A stretch of DNA of 64,000 nucleotides from Burkholderiales bacterium (GTDB lineage: Bacteria; Pseudomonadota; Gammaproteobacteria; Burkholderiales; Burkholderiaceae_E): assembly GCA_003577305.1 (NCBI GenBank), contig QEVL01000002.1, forward strand, positions 1 through 64,000. Direction: 5' to 3'. Shown here one piece after another: positions 22,001-30,460 of the stretch. Each line of letters opens with the position of its first letter. Position 1 is the stretch's first letter. Below the pieces are notes generated by a model. That model saw only the letters and a program-made list of their open reading frames with translations, had not been told where the DNA came from and ran no database searches. The translations under genes were made by a program, and so were the position numbers.

Positions 22001-22207
22001 GATCGGCACGGTCAGCAGGCGTTCGATGTCTTCGGCGGCAACGCCGGGCGACTCGGTGTAGATATTGACCTGCGCCGGCGTCACGTCCGGGAAGGCATCC
22101 ACCGGCACCTGGCGGAAGGCCATGACCCCAAGCCCGACCAGCACGGCGAAGGCGACCAGCACCAGCACCTTGTAGCGCAGCGCGGCATCAACGATTGCAT
22201 TGAGCAT
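19052..22207 (-). CDS. czcA: Heavy-metal RND efflux pump, CzcA/CusA family
   Basis: 1051-aa RND transporter using the proton gradient to pump divalent cations across the outer membrane with CzcB and CzcC. It has twelve TM helices and two large periplasmic loops. The TM4 signature reads LAIGIGMMVDGAVVMVENAF: the Asp and Glu of VDGAVVMVEN are kept, but the DFG Asp of classic Zn/Co/Cd CzcA is replaced by AIG, so substrate class (Zn/Co/Cd versus Ni/Co or Cu) cannot be fixed by eye. Order czcI-C-B-A favours zinc/cadmium/cobalt. Confidence 0.93.
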   Translation of the reverse strand: MLNAIVDAALRYKVLVLVAFAVLVGLGVMAFRQVPVDAFPDVTPAQVNIYTESPGVAAEDIERLLTVPIEGAMAGLPDVEVVRSVSLFGLSYVGVYFKDDVDIYFARRLVGEKLQEVKERLPQGYGEPVLGPNSSGLGQVFWYTIEDADKKLSAMDLRTLHDWTVRLILRTAPGVDDVTTWGGHEKQYQVQIDPRRLVKYGLTFKEVMERLAANNKQVGGQYLNIGVEQYLVRGIGLVGNVADIGSIVVAERNGTPLYVRDIADVKEAPAVRFGAVTRDGHETVLGIALARIHENAANVVAGVKAKLAVAQAALPKGIELKAVYDRTEIVEKALKTAESALLEGSILVAIILFLFLGEFRSAIVVIVTLPLAMLFAFILMNRFGLSANLMSLAGLAIGIGMMVDGAVVMVENAFRLLSHARESGRPINRTRVVLEAAREVANPIAFAILIIIVVFLPLFSLTGLEGKLFKPMALTITFAMAGSLLLSLTLVPVLAALILKPKEEKDTWLVRGAKKVYLPLLDWALDRKKTVVGAAVVLLIGALALFPLLGKEFMPQLQEGAIMFRVVGIPSTSLDESIRVANVMDASLRKKYPQVRSVLATIGRAEKGETADVNYMEVLLDLKPQDEWPQKQSFSALGKEMQEYLEGEVQTAVFGATQPIQMRVEELISGVRATLALKVYGEQLDKLEDLSGQLKTVIGGVPGVADLSAEANKGKPQMVIEVDRQAASRYGLNADDILSVVQAGVGGETVSTLIDGTRRFDIAVRLAEEYRNSPSAIASIPIRTAEGALVPFSQVAKIKLDEGYTFVRRESLQRYAVLQMDVQGRDVDGFVQDANAAIAAKVKMPPGYWIEWGGAFENQQRAMARLGIIVPLTIGLIFILLYTAFNSVRHATLIIANVPFAIIGGIVGLFISGQYLSVPSAIGFIAVFGVAMLNGIVLVSFLNDRRRQGLSVRDAVRQGTALRLRPVLMTASVAILGLIPMLISTGVGAETQRPLATVVVGGLITSTLLTLLLLPLIWEWSEARDERKRLAAERAESDESSPSVQAREEAP

Positions 22208-22222
22208 GTCGTCTCGTCCCTC

Positions 22223-23446
22223 TCAATGCCCGTGGCCGAGCTGCGACTTGAGCTTGCGCGCCTTCAGCGCGTAGGCGCCTTCGGTGACCACCTGCTCGCC
22301 GTTCTTCAACCCCGCCTTCACCACTGTGCGCCCGCCGCTACGCTCGCCTGGCTCGATGACGCGCATCTCATAGGCGCCTTGCTCGTAGACGAACACCGTC
22401 GGCTGGCCTTGCATCAGCACGATCGCGGCATCCGGGAGCGACAGCACCTCTCGGCTCGCGGCGCCGGTCCGACCGCCGGCCTCGATCGTGGCGGTCGCAA
22501 ACATCTCGGGCTTCAGACGCCCGTCGGCATTGGGCACGACGATGCGGGCCGCGACGGTGCGCGAGTCCTTGTCGAGCGCGGCGCCAATGAGGTCGACGCG
22601 GCCGGCAAAGGTCTCGCCGGGGTAGGCCGAGACGCTTACCTTGGCGCCCGCACCAGTGCGCACCTTGGCGAGCGCGGATTCGGGCAGATCGGCCAGGATC
22701 CAGACTTGACTCAAGTCGGCGACGGTGAACATGGGTTCGCTGGGGCTGGCCAGTTCGCCGAGCGTGGCCTTCTTCTCGACCACCGTGCCCGCAAAGGGCG
22801 CCGTCACCGCAAAGGTGGACACACTTCCGGTGGAGCCTGCTGCGCTCCCTCGGAGTAGGCGCAGCTTGTCCGCGGCGGCCCGCAGCGAAGCGGCTGCCTT
22901 GTCGCGATCGGACTGAGCACGAATGAAGTCCTTGCGCGGGATGATCTCGTCGGCGGCGAGATCCTCGGCGCGCTTGAAGTCGGTTTCGGCGATGCGCAAT
23001 TCCGACTGTGCCTGCACCCAGGCCGCGTGCGCTTCGCCGACCTCCACGCTGTCGAGCGTCGCCAGCGCTTGACCGGCGCGCACGCGGTCGCCCAACTTGG
23101 CAGGGGCCGAGGTGATGCGGCCCTCGATGCGAGGCGCCACACGTGCGAGCTTGTCCGCGTCGGGTCGGATGGTCGCCGTGACGACGACCTCGTCTCCCAT
23201 CGCCTGGGCCTTCAACGCCTCGACCTTCACGCCGGCGCGTTCCGCCTCTTCGCTGGTGAGGGTGAGTTCTTCGCTCTCGCTGTGTCCTTCCTCCTTCTTC
23301 TGCTCGGCACTGCTGGCGCCTTCAGCCGCGCGTTCATCCTTGGCGCCGCCTCGGTCGCAAGCCGCCAGCGTGAACGCCACGGCCAGCGCGAGGGCCAGCC
23401 CAGCCAGGCGCAGGGGGCGACGGGTGTCGTCTTGTGCCGTGATCAT
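22223..23446 (-). CDS. czcB: Membrane-fusion protein of the CzcCBA pump
   Basis: 407-aa periplasmic adaptor. It starts MITAQDDTRRP and has a hydrophobic segment ending in lipobox LAAC, so it is probably a lipoprotein. A Glu/Ser-rich stretch (EEGHSESEEL) precedes the barrel-sandwich halves (IEGRITSAPAKLGDRVRAGQ and VTAPFAGTVVEKKATLGE) around a coiled-coil hairpin (about 150-240). The C-terminal H of GHGH may bind metal. The ATG at 23446 overlaps the czcC stop (ATGA). Confidence 0.92.
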   Translation of the reverse strand: MITAQDDTRRPLRLAGLALALAVAFTLAACDRGGAKDERAAEGASSAEQKKEEGHSESEELTLTSEEAERAGVKVEALKAQAMGDEVVVTATIRPDADKLARVAPRIEGRITSAPAKLGDRVRAGQALATLDSVEVGEAHAAWVQAQSELRIAETDFKRAEDLAADEIIPRKDFIRAQSDRDKAAASLRAAADKLRLLRGSAAGSTGSVSTFAVTAPFAGTVVEKKATLGELASPSEPMFTVADLSQVWILADLPESALAKVRTGAGAKVSVSAYPGETFAGRVDLIGAALDKDSRTVAARIVVPNADGRLKPEMFATATIEAGGRTGAASREVLSLPDAAIVLMQGQPTVFVYEQGAYEMRVIEPGERSGGRTVVKAGLKNGEQVVTEGAYALKARKLKSQLGHGH

Positions 23447-24717
23447 TTGAATCCTTCCTGCGACCAGCCGGCCGCTTGTTCGAGTTCGATTCGGGTCGCG
23501 TGGTACTCGGCCAGCGCGTCGTTCAATTCGCGCTCGGCATCTAGGGCCTGGCGGTTCACGAGCAGTTGGTCGAGCAGGCCGATCTGGCCGGCTTGGCGCG
23601 ACCTCGCGGCGAGCTGCTGGTTGTCGGCCGATGCGGAAGCCATCGTTCGCTGCAGGCGCAGCACGCGCTCGCGCTGGCTTTCCAGCCGGCTCCACAGCCG
23701 CCGAACCTGGGCTTGCGCATCCCGCACGGCGACAGTGCGTTCGATCTCGGTCTGCCCCACTTCGCTGAGCGCCTGGCCGATCGCTGCGTCGTTGCGCTTG
23801 AAGAGCGGCAACGGCACCGACACCGTCAGCGAAGTGACTTGTTCGCGCGCACCGGCGAAGCCTTCCCGGCCGACATTGACACCGACCGTCACGTCCGGGT
23901 AGCGAGCGGCCCGCTCGACACCGAGGCGGGCTCGCGCCGCGGCCTCGCGGCCCGCGAGCGCGCGCAGTCTCGGTAGATCGAGCGCCGACGTTTGGAGCTG
24001 TTCGAGCGGATACGCGGGCGCATCACCGGCCGGCAGGGGCAACTCGCCGACCACGTCGGGCAGCGCGGAGGGAGGAAGCTGAAGCACGCTGCCCAGGTCG
24101 CTTCGGGCATCGAGCAGGTGTTCGCGTGCCACGGCGACCGCGTTGCGCGCCCGCTCGGCCTCGATCAAGGCGACGTTCGCGTCGAGGCGCGTGTCCTCGC
24201 CCGCGGCGCGTCGCCTCGCGACCGCCTGTGCGGTGCTGTCGAACAGTTCGACCGAGCGTTGCTCAATCTGGACCCGGCGCTGAGCGGCCAATACCGCGTG
24301 GAAGCGCAGCGCGGCCTCAGCGCGTGCTTGTCGGCGCGCATCCTCGACTTCGGCGCGTAGCGCATCGAGCGCAGCCGATGCAGCTTCCCGGCGTCGCGCT
24401 TGCTGTCCACCCGTCTCGATCGCTTGGGCGATGCCGACAGTCCACTCGGTGGCACGGCCATCAGGTGCACTCGCGCGACGGCGGGTGCCCTCCGTGCTCA
24501 GCGCAGGGTTGTTGAAAAGCAGCGGCGCTGCTTCTCGGCGCGCGCCCTCGACAGCCGCGAACTGAGCTTCGCGGGCTCGCAACGCGGGGCTGGCGGCCTC
24601 GGCGAGGCGCATCGCCTCCGCCAGGGTCAGCGGTCCAGTACCTTGAGGACTCTGTGCACCTACAGGTAGCGCTGAAGCCGCCAGAATGACGGCCAGCGCC
24701 GGGAAAAGAAATCGCAT
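23443..24717 (-). CDS. czcC: Outer-membrane factor of the CzcCBA pump
   Basis: 424-aa TolC-type channel with signal peptide (FLFPALAVILAASALPVGAQ), duplicated outer-membrane efflux repeats of long heptad helices (LTLAEAMRLAEAASPALRAR; LPRLRALAGREAAARARLGV) and beta strand VTVGVNVGREG. It provides the exit duct for the RND pump. 59 bp downstream of czcI, ATGA overlap with czcB. Confidence 0.92.
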   Translation of the reverse strand: MRFLFPALAVILAASALPVGAQSPQGTGPLTLAEAMRLAEAASPALRAREAQFAAVEGARREAAPLLFNNPALSTEGTRRRASAPDGRATEWTVGIAQAIETGGQQARRREAASAALDALRAEVEDARRQARAEAALRFHAVLAAQRRVQIEQRSVELFDSTAQAVARRRAAGEDTRLDANVALIEAERARNAVAVAREHLLDARSDLGSVLQLPPSALPDVVGELPLPAGDAPAYPLEQLQTSALDLPRLRALAGREAAARARLGVERAARYPDVTVGVNVGREGFAGAREQVTSLTVSVPLPLFKRNDAAIGQALSEVGQTEIERTVAVRDAQAQVRRLWSRLESQRERVLRLQRTMASASADNQQLAARSRQAGQIGLLDQLLVNRQALDAERELNDALAEYHATRIELEQAAGWSQEGFK

Positions 24718-24776
24718 CGAATCATCCTTCTTGTCTCACGACAGAAGCGATTCGGGGCGATGTGTCTTTTCGTCAG

Positions 24777-25184
24777 TCAGCCTATATGAGCTGCCGTCAC
24801 CACGCCGCCGAATCGCGCGGCAAGAGTGGGATGGGCTCGATCAGGGCGCTGAGGTCCCGGAGGGATGTGGGAACTGTAGCGGGGTGTCTGGAATCGCGTG
24901 AAGTCAGCCTTCGGGGGCTCTGCGAGCACGGGCGACATCGCGGGCATGAATGCGCACGTAGCAAGGTGGCAGCTCTCGCAGTCCGCGTGATAGATGCCCC
25001 CGCTATCGCCAGTATCGTCCGTAGCCGACACGACCTCGCCGCTGGCCAGGTGCTTGTGCTCGTGATGGCCGAAATGCTTCTTGGCCAAAGCACTCGACTC
25101 GTGCGCGCAGTACGGCGCAGCCGAGGCCCAGACCATCTGGAACGGCATCACGCACAGCAAGAGGACGAGCACCCAACGACGCAT
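24777..25184 (-). CDS. czcI: CzcI-like periplasmic metal regulator
   Basis: 135-aa secreted protein: signal peptide RRWVLVLLLCVMPFQMVWAS, then AAPYCAHESSALAKKHFGHH, EHKH and a Cys motif CESCHLATC. This is the CzcI pattern, a small histidine/cysteine-rich protein preceding czcC in Cupriavidus-type clusters and thought to modulate induction. First gene of the leftward Czc operon. The AT-rich start region follows the shared operator at 25327-25342. Confidence 0.88.
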   Translation of the reverse strand: MRRWVLVLLLCVMPFQMVWASAAPYCAHESSALAKKHFGHHEHKHLASGEVVSATDDTGDSGGIYHADCESCHLATCAFMPAMSPVLAEPPKADFTRFQTPRYSSHIPPGPQRPDRAHPTLAARFGGVVTAAHIG

Positions 25185-25287
25185 ATCTTTTTATGTTACA
25201 CGAACGCAAGGCTTTCGGGCGATGGCTTCTGCGCCCTCCGGCTCGACGGGCCCGCACAGACAACATCCCTCCACCTTGTTCGTGCGC

Positions 25288-25342
25288 AATCTACAGGCTG
25301 GTGAGGGACAGGAGTCGATCCGCAACATGACAGGGCTGTCAT
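25288..25342 (-). promoter_or_regulatory. Operator and promoter of the Czc operon
   Basis: Perfect dyad ATGACAGGGCTGTCAT at 25327-25342 (extended by C/G on each side). On the minus strand a -10-like TAGATT (RC of 25288-25293) follows its CTGTCAT half by exactly 33 nt. The position upstream of czcI and the match to 36390-36405 point to an OmpR-type activator, most simply the nearby response regulator. Confidence 0.65.
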
Positions 25343-25653
25343 GTGAGGTATGGCTCCGCCAGCCCTGGTTGCGCCGACACCGCTCCAGCCGCCGCATGGA
25401 CGCACCGCGTTGACCTACGGGGTCGACGCCGAGCTTCGCGCTGCACCCATACGAGAACGCCGGCAGCGAAACCCAGATCCACCGCGCCGCCCGATACGAA
25501 GCAGCCGCCTTCCACCGCGCACCCGTGAGAGTCGCGACATGGAGATCGACGCGGGGCGAGCGTCTGCATCCGTGTCCGGTGTGCCGGCGACGAAGTGATC
25601 GCACAGGGCGAGGTTTTGGGCATGATCAGACCGTTCGCAGCAACGATCGCATA
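25343..25653. other. Intergenic stretch between Czc promoter and czcD stop
   Basis: About 310 bp separating the two leftward metal operons. Short frames exist on both strands, but none shows a ribosome site or a recognisable protein. No clear terminator for the upstream operon was found. Confidence 0.4.
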
Positions 25654-26571
25654 TCAAAACGGCTGCTGAACTTCGGCACCCTGAAGCGCTTCGTCCTCAA
25701 GCTGGATCGTCACATGCGTCAGGCCGAAGCCGGTCTTCATCGCCTCCTGCGCGGCAGCCAAAGTCGCCCGTGCCGAAGCCATGTCGGTCACGACGAGATG
25801 ACCGCTCATCGCATCGGCGCCGGACGTGATCGTCCAGACATGGAGATCGCGCGCGGCGACTACGCCGGGAATGTCGAGCAACGTCTTTTCGAGCAGCGCC
25901 ATGTCGATCTCCGGCGGCGTCCCTTCCATCAGGATGTGGACCGCCTGCTTGAGCAGCGTCCATGTGCGCGGGACGATGAACAGCCCGATGCCCGCGCCGA
26001 TGATCGGATCGACCAGTCGCCAGTCGGTCAGGACGACGATGGCCGCTGCGACGAGGACGCCGAGCGAGCCGAGCATGTCCGCCAGCAGCTCGAAGTAGGC
26101 GCCCTTGACATTGAGACTTTCCGTCGACCCCGCGGAAAGCAGCTTCATGCCGACCAGATTGACGACGAGGCCCACGGCGGCAATGACCAGCATCGGCCCG
26201 CCGACGATTTGCGGATGGCTCAGGAATCGCTGATACGCCTCGTACAGGATGTAGACCGTCAGCAGGAGCAGAACCACGGCATTGGCCAGCGCCGAGAGCA
26301 CCTCCGTGCGGACGTAGCCGAAGGTGTTGCGCGGTGTCCGCGGCCGTTCTGCAAACCGGATGGCGAACAAGGCCAAGGCCAGGCCCCCCGCATCGGTGAG
26401 CATGTGCGCGGCATCTGCGAGGAGCGCGAGGCTGCCGGTCCACAAGCCGCCGACCACCTCCACGGCCATGAAAGCGCTGGTGAGAGCCAGCGCCAGACGC
26501 AGCCTGGTCTTGTGTCGACCGGCGGCCGTCGTGGCGGGCATACGCTCCACCGTCGATTTTCCGTCCTCCAC
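25654..26571 (-). CDS. czcD: Cation diffusion facilitator (CzcD/ZitB family)
   Basis: 305-aa zinc/cadmium/cobalt proton antiporter of the inner membrane. Six TM helices with the metal-site motif LLADAAHMLTDAGGLAL in TM2 and ELLADMLGSLGVL in TM5, then the cytoplasmic dimer domain (IDMALLEKTLLDIPGVVAAR, DLHVWTITSGADAMSGHLVV). Last gene of the copper/zinc operon, 22 bp after the CzcP-like gene. Confidence 0.94.
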   Translation of the reverse strand: MEDGKSTVERMPATTAAGRHKTRLRLALALTSAFMAVEVVGGLWTGSLALLADAAHMLTDAGGLALALFAIRFAERPRTPRNTFGYVRTEVLSALANAVVLLLLTVYILYEAYQRFLSHPQIVGGPMLVIAAVGLVVNLVGMKLLSAGSTESLNVKGAYFELLADMLGSLGVLVAAAIVVLTDWRLVDPIIGAGIGLFIVPRTWTLLKQAVHILMEGTPPEIDMALLEKTLLDIPGVVAARDLHVWTITSGADAMSGHLVVTDMASARATLAAAQEAMKTGFGLTHVTIQLEDEALQGAEVQQPF

Positions 26572-26593
26572 TTGGCGATCCTCTCGTAGGCGG

Positions 26594-29134
26594 CTACGGT
26601 TGGCTCAGTATTCCTGCCTGGCTCTTCGGCAGCGACGAGTTCCCGTTCGCGTCACGATAGGCCAGCAGCCGCAGCGCATTGAAGACGACCAGCAGGGTGG
26701 ACCCCTCGTGCACGGCCACGGCCGGGCCGATGCCCAGGCCGATGATCGTGGCCGGCACCAGCAGCGCCACGACGCCCAGGCTGACGAACACGTTCTGGCG
26801 AATCACCGAGCGCGTATGTCGACTCAGGCCCACCGCGAACGGCAGGTGCTTGAGATCGTCAGCCATGAGCGCCACGTCGGCGGTTTCCAGCGCGACGTCC
26901 GAGCCGGCGGCGCCCATCGCGACGCCCACCGTCGCGTTGGCCATCGCCGGGGCGTCGTTGACACCGTCGCCGACCATCGCCACCTTGGTCTGCTGCCGCA
27001 GCTTGCGGATCGCCTCGACCTTGTCCTCGGGCATCAGGTCGCCCCAGGCTTCGTCCAGACCGACCTGGCCAGCGATCGCCTCGGCGACCTTCTTGTGATC
27101 GCCGGAGATCATGATCATGCGGCGGATGCCCAGCTCGCGCAGTTGCTGCAGGGCTTCCTTTGCGGCGGCGCGCGGCGTGTCCAGCAGGCCGATGGCGCCC
27201 AAGTCACGATCCCCGCGCCGCACGACCATGGTGGTGCGGCCGCTTTCGCGCAGGCGCTCGATCGCAGCCTGGGCGGCGGCACCCAGCGCCGGCACGCCAT
27301 CGGTACCGAACATCTCCACCTTGCCGATCCACACCGTTTCGCCTTGCAGGTTAGCGGTGACGCCTCGGCCGATCAGGTTCTGCAGGCCATCGGCTGTGGG
27401 CGCATGCTTTCCGCCCAGGCGCTCGCGCCCATCCCGCGCAATGGCGGCAGCCAGCGGGTGGTCGCTGAGCGACTCCACCGCCACCGCCACGGACAACAAC
27501 TCTTCTTCGCTCGTGCCATCGACGGCCACCACATCCGTGATGCGGGGCTTGCCCTCAGTCAGCGTGCCGGTCTTGTCGAAGGCCATCGCATCGAGCGAGC
27601 CCAGCTCCTCCAGCGGCGCGCCGCCCTTGATCAGCACACCGCCGCGCGCGGCCCGTGCGATGCCCGAGAGCACCGCGCTGGGCGTGGCAATTGCCAACGC
27701 ACAGGGGCTGGCGGCCACCAGCACGGCCATGGCGCGGTAGAAGCTGTCGCGGAAGGGTTCATCGACCACGACCCAGGCGAACAGCAGCAGGAAGGCCAAG
27801 CCCAGCACGGCGGGCACGAAGATGCGCTCGAACTTGTCGGTGAAACGCTGCGTCGGCGACTTGCGCGTCTCGGCCTCGCTGACCATCTTCACCACCCGCG
27901 CCAACGCGGATTCGCTGGAGCGGCGAGTCACTTCCACCTCGATGCCTCCCGCACCATTGATGGTTGCAGCGAAGACGCGCGAAGACGCATCGACGCCATC
28001 GGGACGGGCGCGCGCCTTCGCGGCGTCCCCGACCGGGCGCTTATCCACCGGCATGCTTTCGCCCGTGACCGGCGCCTGATTGATGGCGGAGGTGCCCTGC
28101 ACGATGAAGCCGTCGGCCGGCAAGCGCTCATTGGGCCGCACCAGAACGATGTCGCCGACGACCAGCTCCTCGACGGGAATCTCCTTCGTCTGACCATCGC
28201 GGCGCACCGTCGCAGTGTCCGGCGCCAGCTCGGCCAGTGCCTCGATGGCGCGCTTGGCGCGTCCCATCGCGTAATGCTCCAGCGCGTGCCCCAGGCTGAA
28301 GAGGAACAGCAGCAGCGCACCCTCGGCCCAAGAGCCCAGCGCTGCGGCGCCGGCGGCCGCCACCAGCATCAGCGTGTCGATCTCGAAGCGCTTGAGCTTG
28401 AGGTTGTCGATGGCCTCGCGCAGCGTGTAGAAGCCACCGAAGAAGTAAGCCAGGATGAAACAGGCCAGCGGCAGCCAGCCAGGCGCGCCCGCCATCAGTT
28501 TGTCGATCGCTACGCCGACGCCTAGCAGCACGCCGCAGGTCACCGCGAAAATCATCTCAGTGTTGGCGCCGAGCAGGCCTCCATGTTCGTGCTCGTGCTC
28601 GTGCTCGTGTGCATGCTCCTCTTTCTCGCCCGGCTCGTGACGATGCCCAGGTTCGCCGTGAGCTGTGGGTGTCGCAGTCGTCGAGCCTTCGAGCCGCTCG
28701 ACCCCCGCATCGGAGAGCGCCTTGAGGATGGCCTTCTCGGTGATCGCCTTGCGGTCGAAGTCCACATGAACCAGCCCGGTCGCGCTGGCGTCGGCATCCA
28801 GCACGCCCGGCAACCCGCGCAGCAGGTCGGTCACCGTCCTGGCGCGGCGTGCGTGGCCGATGCCATCGGTCTGCCACAGCACGTGCGCGAAGCGTTCGGT
28901 GATCTGCGCACCAGCCGCCTGCACGATCTCGCGTATGCGGGCCAGCGGCAGCACCTCGGGATCGTGATGGATGCACAACTGCGCCGGCGCATCGCCCTGC
29001 GCCGTGCGCACATGCACCTTGTCGATGCCTTGACGGCCTTGCAGGTCGTCGATCAGGCGTTGAACGATGGCGTCCTGCGCGTCAGCGATCTGTGGCAGTA
29101 CGAGGGGAATGTCGAGGCGCAGTTTGTTGGCCAT
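26594..29134 (-). CDS. P1B-4-type heavy-metal ATPase (CzcP/CadA-like)
   Basis: 846-aa metal-exporting P-type ATPase. A roughly 200-residue N-terminus includes a run of alternating His/Glu (HEHEHEHEHGG) suited to metal binding. The core has TGES, TM6 motif SPCALAIATPSA, DKTGTLTEGKPR and GDGVNDAPAMANA. The pair SPC in TM6 and HEGST in the last TM region is the signature of the P1B-4 class (Co/Zn/Fe; CzcP of Cupriavidus metallidurans), not the CPC of CadA/ZntA. It follows the MerR gene by 128 bp. Substrate is inferred. Confidence 0.9.
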   Translation of the reverse strand: MANKLRLDIPLVLPQIADAQDAIVQRLIDDLQGRQGIDKVHVRTAQGDAPAQLCIHHDPEVLPLARIREIVQAAGAQITERFAHVLWQTDGIGHARRARTVTDLLRGLPGVLDADASATGLVHVDFDRKAITEKAILKALSDAGVERLEGSTTATPTAHGEPGHRHEPGEKEEHAHEHEHEHEHGGLLGANTEMIFAVTCGVLLGVGVAIDKLMAGAPGWLPLACFILAYFFGGFYTLREAIDNLKLKRFEIDTLMLVAAAGAAALGSWAEGALLLFLFSLGHALEHYAMGRAKRAIEALAELAPDTATVRRDGQTKEIPVEELVVGDIVLVRPNERLPADGFIVQGTSAINQAPVTGESMPVDKRPVGDAAKARARPDGVDASSRVFAATINGAGGIEVEVTRRSSESALARVVKMVSEAETRKSPTQRFTDKFERIFVPAVLGLAFLLLFAWVVVDEPFRDSFYRAMAVLVAASPCALAIATPSAVLSGIARAARGGVLIKGGAPLEELGSLDAMAFDKTGTLTEGKPRITDVVAVDGTSEEELLSVAVAVESLSDHPLAAAIARDGRERLGGKHAPTADGLQNLIGRGVTANLQGETVWIGKVEMFGTDGVPALGAAAQAAIERLRESGRTTMVVRRGDRDLGAIGLLDTPRAAAKEALQQLRELGIRRMIMISGDHKKVAEAIAGQVGLDEAWGDLMPEDKVEAIRKLRQQTKVAMVGDGVNDAPAMANATVGVAMGAAGSDVALETADVALMADDLKHLPFAVGLSRHTRSVIRQNVFVSLGVVALLVPATIIGLGIGPAVAVHEGSTLLVVFNALRLLAYRDANGNSSLPKSQAGILSQP

Positions 29135-29262
29135 GCTGATGTGATAAGTGTTGAGAGAATGTCCGATGTCTCCGATGCGTCAAGCCGCCCGAGAAATCTG
29201 GGTGGATCGTCGATTCAGCCTATAGGCTTGCCGTTCGCCAATCGCCGCATCAAAAAGCCGAG

Positions 29263-29706
29263 TCACGGCCTGGCCTCGACCGCCGCAGGAGAGCAGCAAG
29301 TGGATGCCGACTGGCCGGATGCCTCTATGAACGAGGCCAGGATCGCGCAGTCGTGCGACTTGTCACCGTCGCAGCGCGCCCGCAGTGCCAGGAGCTGGCG
29401 GTTCAATTCGCGCAGCGAAGTCAGGCGTTGGCGCACTTGGGCGATGTGCTTGTCCAGCAAAGCATCCACCTGCGTGCAGGATTGGGAGGGCGCCGCGGCG
29501 AACGCCAGCAGCTCCCGGATTTCCGGCAGCGGGATGTCCAGCGAGCGGCAGTGCCGGATGAAGCGCAAACGCTCCAGGTGGTGATCGGCATAGAGCCGAT
29601 AGTTCGAGGACTCTCGTGCTGGCGCCTCCAGCAGCCCTTCGCGTTCATAGAAGCGCACGGTCTGCACGTTGCATTCGGCCTTGGCGGCAAGTTCACCGAT
29701 CTTCAT
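29263..29706 (-). CDS. cadR: CadR/PbrR-like MerR-family regulator
   Basis: 147-aa metal-sensing activator: winged HTH (KIGELAAKAECNVQTVRFYE), dimerisation helix, then metal-site cysteines Cys77, Cys112 and Cys120 at the spacing of CadR/PbrR, and a Cys-rich tail (STCCSP). Such proteins twist promoters with 19-20-bp spacers upon Cd/Pb/Zn binding. Such a promoter exists at 34371-34401, 4.7 kb upstream at the head of the same operon. The start overlaps the stop of a 31-codon ORF. Confidence 0.92.
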   Translation of the reverse strand: MKIGELAAKAECNVQTVRFYEREGLLEAPARESSNYRLYADHHLERLRFIRHCRSLDIPLPEIRELLAFAAAPSQSCTQVDALLDKHIAQVRQRLTSLRELNRQLLALRARCDGDKSHDCAILASFIEASGQSASTCCSPAAVEARP

Positions 29707-29798
29707 TTCATTGCTCCACCGTTCGCCACTCGTGCCCTGTCGCGCGCCTCGATGATCAGCTCTGCGATGCGGGAGATCGCTGGTCGGACATCGCTCAT
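29703..29798 (-). CDS. 31-codon ORF coupled between DsbA-like and MerR genes
   Basis: Reads MSDVRPAISRIAELIIEA then RDRARVANGGAMK. Its ATG overlaps the DsbA stop (ATGA) and its stop overlaps the MerR ATG (ATGA), so ribosomes could pass through all three genes. It may only serve coupling, or encode a small amphipathic peptide. No family recognised. Confidence 0.45.
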   Translation of the reverse strand: MSDVRPAISRIAELIIEARDRARVANGGAMK

Positions 29799-30460
29799 GG
29801 CGCCTTGCGGAGGCGTTCCGCCTCGCTCTTGACCATCGCCAGCAGCACGCTCGGATCAGGCTCGGGCAACTGCCTGCCGTTGACGAAGAAGGTGGGCGTG
29901 GTGCGCACGCCCACGGCTTTCAGGTCGGCGACGTCCTGCTCCAGCAGCTTGTCCACTGCGCCAGTGGCCACGTAGGCGCGAGCCTGCTCCAGGTCCAGGC
30001 CCGCAGCGCGGGCGAACTCCCATGCCCGCTCCGCTGCTGGATTGCTGTGGCTGGCCCAGACCGGCTGGGATTGCATCAGCGCATCCATGACCGGCTCGAA
30101 GCGCTGCTGCCGACGTGCGGCCTCCAGGATCTGCACGCCGGCAACCGACGGTTCCTGGTGGAAAGGCACGTAGCGGATGACCAGTCGCACCTCGCGCGGG
30201 TACGCGGCCAGGATCTGCTTGACGTGGGGGTAGAAGGCGCGGCAGGCCTCGCAGGCCGGGTCGAAGAACTCGACGATCGTGACCGCGGCGTCAGCAGGGC
30301 CGATAACCGGCGAATGCGCTCGCACCATGACGTCGAGCTTCGCTGCGGCCTGCTCCGCCGCCTGTTGCCGCTCGTGGCGCTGGTAGAGGAAGGTGGCCGA
30401 AGCGAAGGCCGCCAACGCGACAAGGGCCGTGAGGATGACGGCGGAGTTGCGTCGGGTCAT
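29795..30460 (-). CDS. DsbA-family thiol:disulfide protein
   Basis: 221-aa secreted thioredoxin-fold protein. The N-terminal hydrophobic anchor (SAVILTALVALAAFASATFL) is followed by VTIVEFFDPACEACRAFYPH with the active site CEAC and the cis-Pro loop VRTTPTFFVNG. It should oxidise or reduce cysteines of periplasmic metal proteins. Overlaps dsbB by ATGA and is embedded in a copper/zinc operon, suggesting repair or disulfide supply under metal stress. Confidence 0.9.
   Translation of the reverse strand: MTRRNSAVILTALVALAAFASATFLYQRHERQQAAEQAAAKLDVMVRAHSPVIGPADAAVTIVEFFDPACEACRAFYPHVKQILAAYPREVRLVIRYVPFHQEPSVAGVQILEAARRQQRFEPVMDALMQSQPVWASHSNPAAERAWEFARAAGLDLEQARAYVATGAVDKLLEQDVADLKAVGVRTTPTFFVNGRQLPEPDPSVLLAMVKSEAERLRKAP

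Noticed and set aside
29217-29228. Perfect 12-bp palindrome AGCCTATAGGCT upstream of the CzcP-like gene
   Set aside because: It resembles a MerR operator core, but no -35 element lies at a 19-20-bp spacing, so I did not call it a promoter.
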